A DNA stretch of 64,000 nucleotides from Bretschneidera sinensis. Its lineage: Eukaryota > Streptophyta > Magnoliopsida > Brassicales > Akaniaceae. Below the pieces are notes generated by a model that made no database searches, was not told the origin of the DNA, and saw only the letters and a program-made list of their open reading frames with translations. The stretch lies in the NCBI GenBank assembly GCA_023935145.1, contig CM043698.1:61071501-61135500 (forward strand), given 5' to 3'. Positions 52,201-58,200 of the stretch are shown here, in pieces. Within the stretch, counting starts at the first letter, position 1. Each line of letters begins with the position of its first letter. The position numbers and the translations under genes are program-made.

Positions 52201-55200
52201 ACTGAAGAAGTAGAAATAGATTTAGGGAGAAGTAGAAGAGGAGGAAAAGAGGGAGGCAGGAGAAGATAGAAGGAGAGAAACAGAAGAATAGATCAAGAAA
52301 TTAGAAGATAATAAGAAGAATTAACAAGGAGACATAGAAGAACACGAGAGAGAGAGAGAGAGTCAAAAAAAGGAGAGATACAAAGAGGGAGATACCAAAC
52401 ACCACAGTTTATTCCTTAATCAAGATTAATTAAATCCCTAATAGAGGTGCACTTATATAGGCACCACAAATAACTAAATAAGGAAATAATATCAAACCCT
52501 AAAATCCCTAATTTCCTAAACCTAAAATCTTAATATATTCCTACTTAATTCCCTAGAAATTAAAATTACAAGATAATCACAAAAAAGCCTAAAATTACAA
52601 ATTAATATTAATTTTAGTCTTTCTTGATCTCCATCACATGGTAAGCTGATAAAATTTGAGTCATCATATATGTTTATGAAACTTCCAACTACGAAGCTAC
52701 TACTTTTAGAAAGAAACTTCAGAACGAATAGGAAAATTGATTCCTTTTCTCATAACTGACATTTGGAGGTACATGGGCATGCAGCAGAGGGGCATATCCC
52801 GCTTTGTTGCACCTCAAGGTTACAATAATAGAAATAATGAAGTGATTATGCATGTACATTAATATTTCTAAAGTTCTTAGCATATAATGGAATGATCTTG
52901 GAATTAAAAAAAAAAAAAGTCAATATTAACAAATACTTTAAAAAACAATTTGGTAAAAATTGAAAAGTAGTCAAGTTTTGCATGGCTACATCAATTCTTA
53001 GTAATTTAGCTTTGTCAGATGTATTACCATTCAGATACATTTTAATGATGGTTTCTGAATATTTTGAATGCATTTATATCTCATGGGCAACTCATAATTA
53101 CCAATCTCATATGGTACTTTCTATCGTCATAGAGGGAGAGAGAGAAACTCATTTCTACAAGTTTGCAACTAGGTATGCTCTGCAATTGAACTGAATTTCC
53201 AAGAAAGAGTATACAGTCAAGACAAAATGAAGTCGCACAAAAATGTATTTAAGCTATATTAGAAATTATAAAATTAGTGTAAAAAAAAATTGATTTTGAA
53301 ACGGCAAAATAAGTCTTTAGATATAGATAACTTGTTTGACTACCTGTAATATAGATATGAACAAACATTACTTTGCACACAATTATGATTTCTGCTATCA
53401 GCACATCAATAAGCTACTGCACTCTAAGGATGTCCTTTTTTCCAGATAAAACTCAGGATTCTTTAGTGAAACAAAATTCTTTTTTCAACTTTCCTCGGAA
53501 TAATTCACAAGTAAAGACATTTTCTTCATATAAATAATCCCTGAACATCAGCTGGGTATTACATTGCAGGAATATTAATCACAAAAGTGAAATGTAGAAC
53601 AATGGCAACAAGCAAGAAACATCAGACATAAGTTCATAGCTTATAAAAGGATGTCCAAACCTAGAAGACGAGGTATTTGACCCTGGGTAATTTCCCCATC
53701 ATCAATTGATTGTCCATACTGCATTATTTGCTCCCCTGACTGCACGGCAGAAGACTGTACCAAGAAAACAAACCAAGAAAAAGTCACTAACGACATAGAT
53801 AAAGACTATCAGATTTTATGTACAAAATGCAACATTTTCACATTGGAGGAGAACATATTCAAAGTGTATTTAAAATTACAATGAGCACCACATATTTAAT
53901 TATGAAACAGGTTCTTTTTTTATATAAGTGAAATGCATTAAAAGAACGCACCAAGGGGGTGCAACCCATGTACAATGACTATCTATAGAAAAGAAGCTCC
54001 ACAAAATCAACTACATCTACTTCATTTACAAAAGAGTTTCCTTTGACCCAAAAAATAAGGCCATTGAACCACCTTTCCCTAATTACATCAATAGGTCTCC
54101 CTATGCCTTCACAAGTTTTTGATTTCTCTCCTTCCAAACCATCCAAAAGATAGAAAAGGGATCATAGAATAAGCTTTTTTGAGATTCTTAGAAGCACGAA
54201 ACCCACCCCGAGCCCACACTTCATCTTTAGCGGATCTGGCACAAACCAATTAACCCCCAAAACCTTGTAAGCCATGACACTCCATCAAAAGATGAAACAC
54301 GGACTCACCACATTCTTTGCAAATGAAACACCGATGACACAGGTTCTTAAAGCAACAATATAAGATCACATATTTGACTTCCACATATTCTAGGCTATGA
54401 ATAGAACTCCAATTGAAATGTATCTTCTAACTACTGTTAGCTTTGGAATTAAGATAGAAATACTTATAGTTTCCTGCATCATTTAGCCACTTACAGCTAA
54501 TTGAGTTTTATGTTTAGAACCTTCTTGGTCAAGTTAGCATTAAGGAGATAGAACCTGAGCTACTAGGGGATATATAAGATGACCTAGATATCCCATCACA
54601 CATTATGTGACATCTGGAGTATTTAAGGTCAGTACAGTTGACTCCGGATCCATCGATTCTCCCAATTTTTCAACTCATCCCTCTTGAAATATGTACTCAA
54701 CATATTAGCCCTGGATTATTCTTTCCATCCAAACAAATTAATAATAAAAGAAACAAAAAATACAAGGGGACAACTTACAACTAAACCAAAGTTATTAAGA
54801 AAAAGTCCACTCAAATGAAATCTTATGTTCTTCTCCCATTTCAAAAAGAATGAAACATATTGTCACCCAGTGACCTACAAAATTTACCCCTTTTGACCCT
54901 GTAAGTGCAGCAACTGATTTGGTAACTATACAAGTATATCAACACAATTTTAGAACTCCTGGAACAAAGAACATGAATAAATAGAACAATGTATCTCTAT
55001 ATGAAATATGAAACAAAAGAAATCATATTATGAACAAGTACCAGAAATAGTAACATACCACCAGTTCCTGAAGCAACATCCGAAGCATATTTTCTAACAA
55101 TTGATTCTCATCTTGGGCTAATTTTGTTTGTTTCTGTCAAGGGACATTCAATTCACCAAGTAAATTTTGACAAAATAACTTGATTTCACAATCTAGACAT

Positions 55201-58200
55201 GGAAACCATGATATATGTGCGCGCACACAAAACGTATATAGCATACATGTATACATACACATATATAGAAGGAATAGCTGTGATTGTGTGTTAGTCGTTA
55301 TAATTCATTGTGAACAATTAACCAACACGATTAATGCTAAAATGTCAGCAAACTAATGATATCAGGACTGCATCAAAAGATTAATTGTTTATGCAATTGG
55401 AAAATATGGGCTCTCTCTCTCTTCCCCCTCCAATTTTAAAAAGTATTTTATATACAAAAGTGGTGGATATCCGGGGTATGCAAGTATATTATCCCATTCC
55501 AAATAGATAACCACATTTTCTCCTTTGTAAATATGGTGTAGGTTAGGATGTGAAACAGTAATTCTAAAACAGATTAAAGGCTAAAATTCTGATGTAGGTT
55601 GAAGATGGAACAAGATAGTATGGTTTAGGGTTCATAACAACTAAATTCTGAATTTCAATGATGAAAGCTGCTTACAATGAGTCCGAAAAGACTTATACTA
55701 GGGTTATGACAGCCCTAAAATCCCTACCCTTGATTAAAAATAACTCCCAAGTAATCCTAACCATCCATGCTCATTATACATCACATGCTAGTCACATGAC
55801 TATCAAATTAAAAGTCACATGACTATCAAATTAAAAGTCACATGCTAGTCACATTACTATTAATAAAAGTTGGAAAACATAACTTCAGTCCAGAAACTAA
55901 ATGACACGAGAAACAATCAAACATATTATAGCTAATTATGCCACCTTCTTAGATGCTACTGCATCAATCTTCCAAAGTTGGAGAAAGTTCGACTAACAGA
56001 AAAACCTTGACAACTTCAGCATGAGTATCTGGATCAACCTTCTTCAACTCATCTTCTGTAATCCACGTACTTCCAATACCTGGTTTACCCAATTATTTCA
56101 CCAAAAATCTCCTATACTGGTCGCCCCTCTTTGATTTCACTTCCTTGACACCTAACACATCTTCAATATCAGCTTGCTACACAGTTGAAAGCTGAAGAAC
56201 GTTTTCAGAAACAGCGACCTCATCCCCATCAAACCCCTCAAAAGAGTACAAAACAAAGATGTTAAAGATCGGGCTTATTTAAATCAGGTGGCAGCTCTAT
56301 CAAATAGGCATTTGTACCGATTTTCTTCAGCACCTTACGTGGTCCGAACTTCCTCGATTTAAGTTTGTGATAAGTACCTAAGGGAACCTTTCTTTCCTCA
56401 TGTGCACAAGTACCAAGTCACGCTCTTCAAATTCCTTAGTGGCTGGAAGCAGTGGTAGCTTCGTTGTCGATTTTCAAGGCAGCTCTCACCTCTTCATGGA
56501 CAATGTTCAGCAAAAGCCTTTCATCATCACTCGCTCGGGCTTCTTGTGGTAATGGCACCAAGTCAAGCACATTTTGAGGTTTAAGCCCATAGGCAGCTTC
56601 AAATGGTGTCTTCCTTGTAGTTCTATTCACTGAATTATTGTAAACAAATTAAGCTTGTGGGATAACAAAGTCACAAGTCTACAAATAATTCTTAACAAGA
56701 CATCTTAACATATTCCCCAAACTCATTAACCAATTCTATTTGGCCATCCGTTTGTGTGGCATGTGCTAAAATATTTTTCCTCCACAAGGCCCTCCAAATG
56801 CCTCATAAATGCCTCATAAACTCGATAAACAATAGAGCTCGAAACACCATGTAGCCTTACCACTTCTCTGAAAAATAATTCAGCAATAAGTGATTGGTGA
56901 TAACCCGCATATAAGTACTTGGCGAATTGGAAAGGCCGAATGGCATAACCAACCACTCATAAAGCCCATCCGGTAGTTTAATGGTAGTCTTCCACTCACC
57001 ACCACTTGATTTGGTGATAACAACTTTTTAAGTCAATCTTGGAAAAGACCCTACCACAAACCAATTGATCAAGCATGACTTCCAGACGAGAGTGATTTGA
57101 TAGTGATTTTGTTAATGGCATGGTTGTCTATACACACCCTCCAAGAACCATCCTTTACAGGGTAAGGCTGAACAAGCACAAGGACTTTTGCTTTCATGCA
57201 CCAACCCTTAGCAATCAACTTCTCAACATGTTTTTACATCTCAAACTCGCTGCATAGGCGGCATTCTATAAGCTGGAAGATTGGGTGGTGAAGCTCTTGG
57301 AACCAAATTGATGGCACACCGGATGCTCCTCATCGATGATAAACATCGCAGCAAGTCATTACTAACTAACTCTGCAAACTCCTTTAACAATTGCTCAATT
57401 TCAAGAGGATTCTCGAATGATTCTCCAAACTGGTCATCCATCACAATCTTGTTAACCGATGCATACACAACTCCCATTTCTCCAGTTGCAGCTTCAAACT
57501 TTTCAGCGGATAAAAACCCATTAAACTTGCTGCCCATAGAAGAATAAACGGCCTCTTCCTTGGCTTCATCCTTGAGAGGATGCAAGGTACACTTTTTAGA
57601 TCCGATATAAAATGAATAGGCCTTTGGCTATATATGGTGTTCCATGTCATGATCATATAGCCACAATTTGCCCAGAAGCAAATGACCAGCAGCCATAGGT
57701 ACAATTTCGTAAAAAACCTCATCATCAAGATTACCACCCATAATAGACAACTTAAGCTTTTCCACAGCATCCTTGAAACGGCATTCTCCTATTTCCAGAC
57801 TTCCACATCAATGATTACATCGCAAACCTTACCGTAACAAAGGACGTGTTTGGAGTATGTGATGACATCTCCAATCTTTCTCTTCATACTTCATTGTTGT
57901 AGTCATCAGTCTCCAAACTATCAAAGACTCCCCTTGAATTGGATAAACACCAATGTCTTCACCCTCTTCATGATATTCATCATAAACAGATTCTAACCCC
58001 TTTTCTACTTCACCTTCAAATTCAACAAAGTTACACCATTCGTTGTGGGAAAGCATTAGAGTTATGCCCCCTTTCACCACAAGTAAAACATATGATCCTC
58101 TACCTGATCTAAAAGCACCAAAAACAGAACTGTTTGGAGCTCCATATAGCACCTACTTCCTTCCCATTGACACTCCTATCAACATTAGCTATATTCCCAC

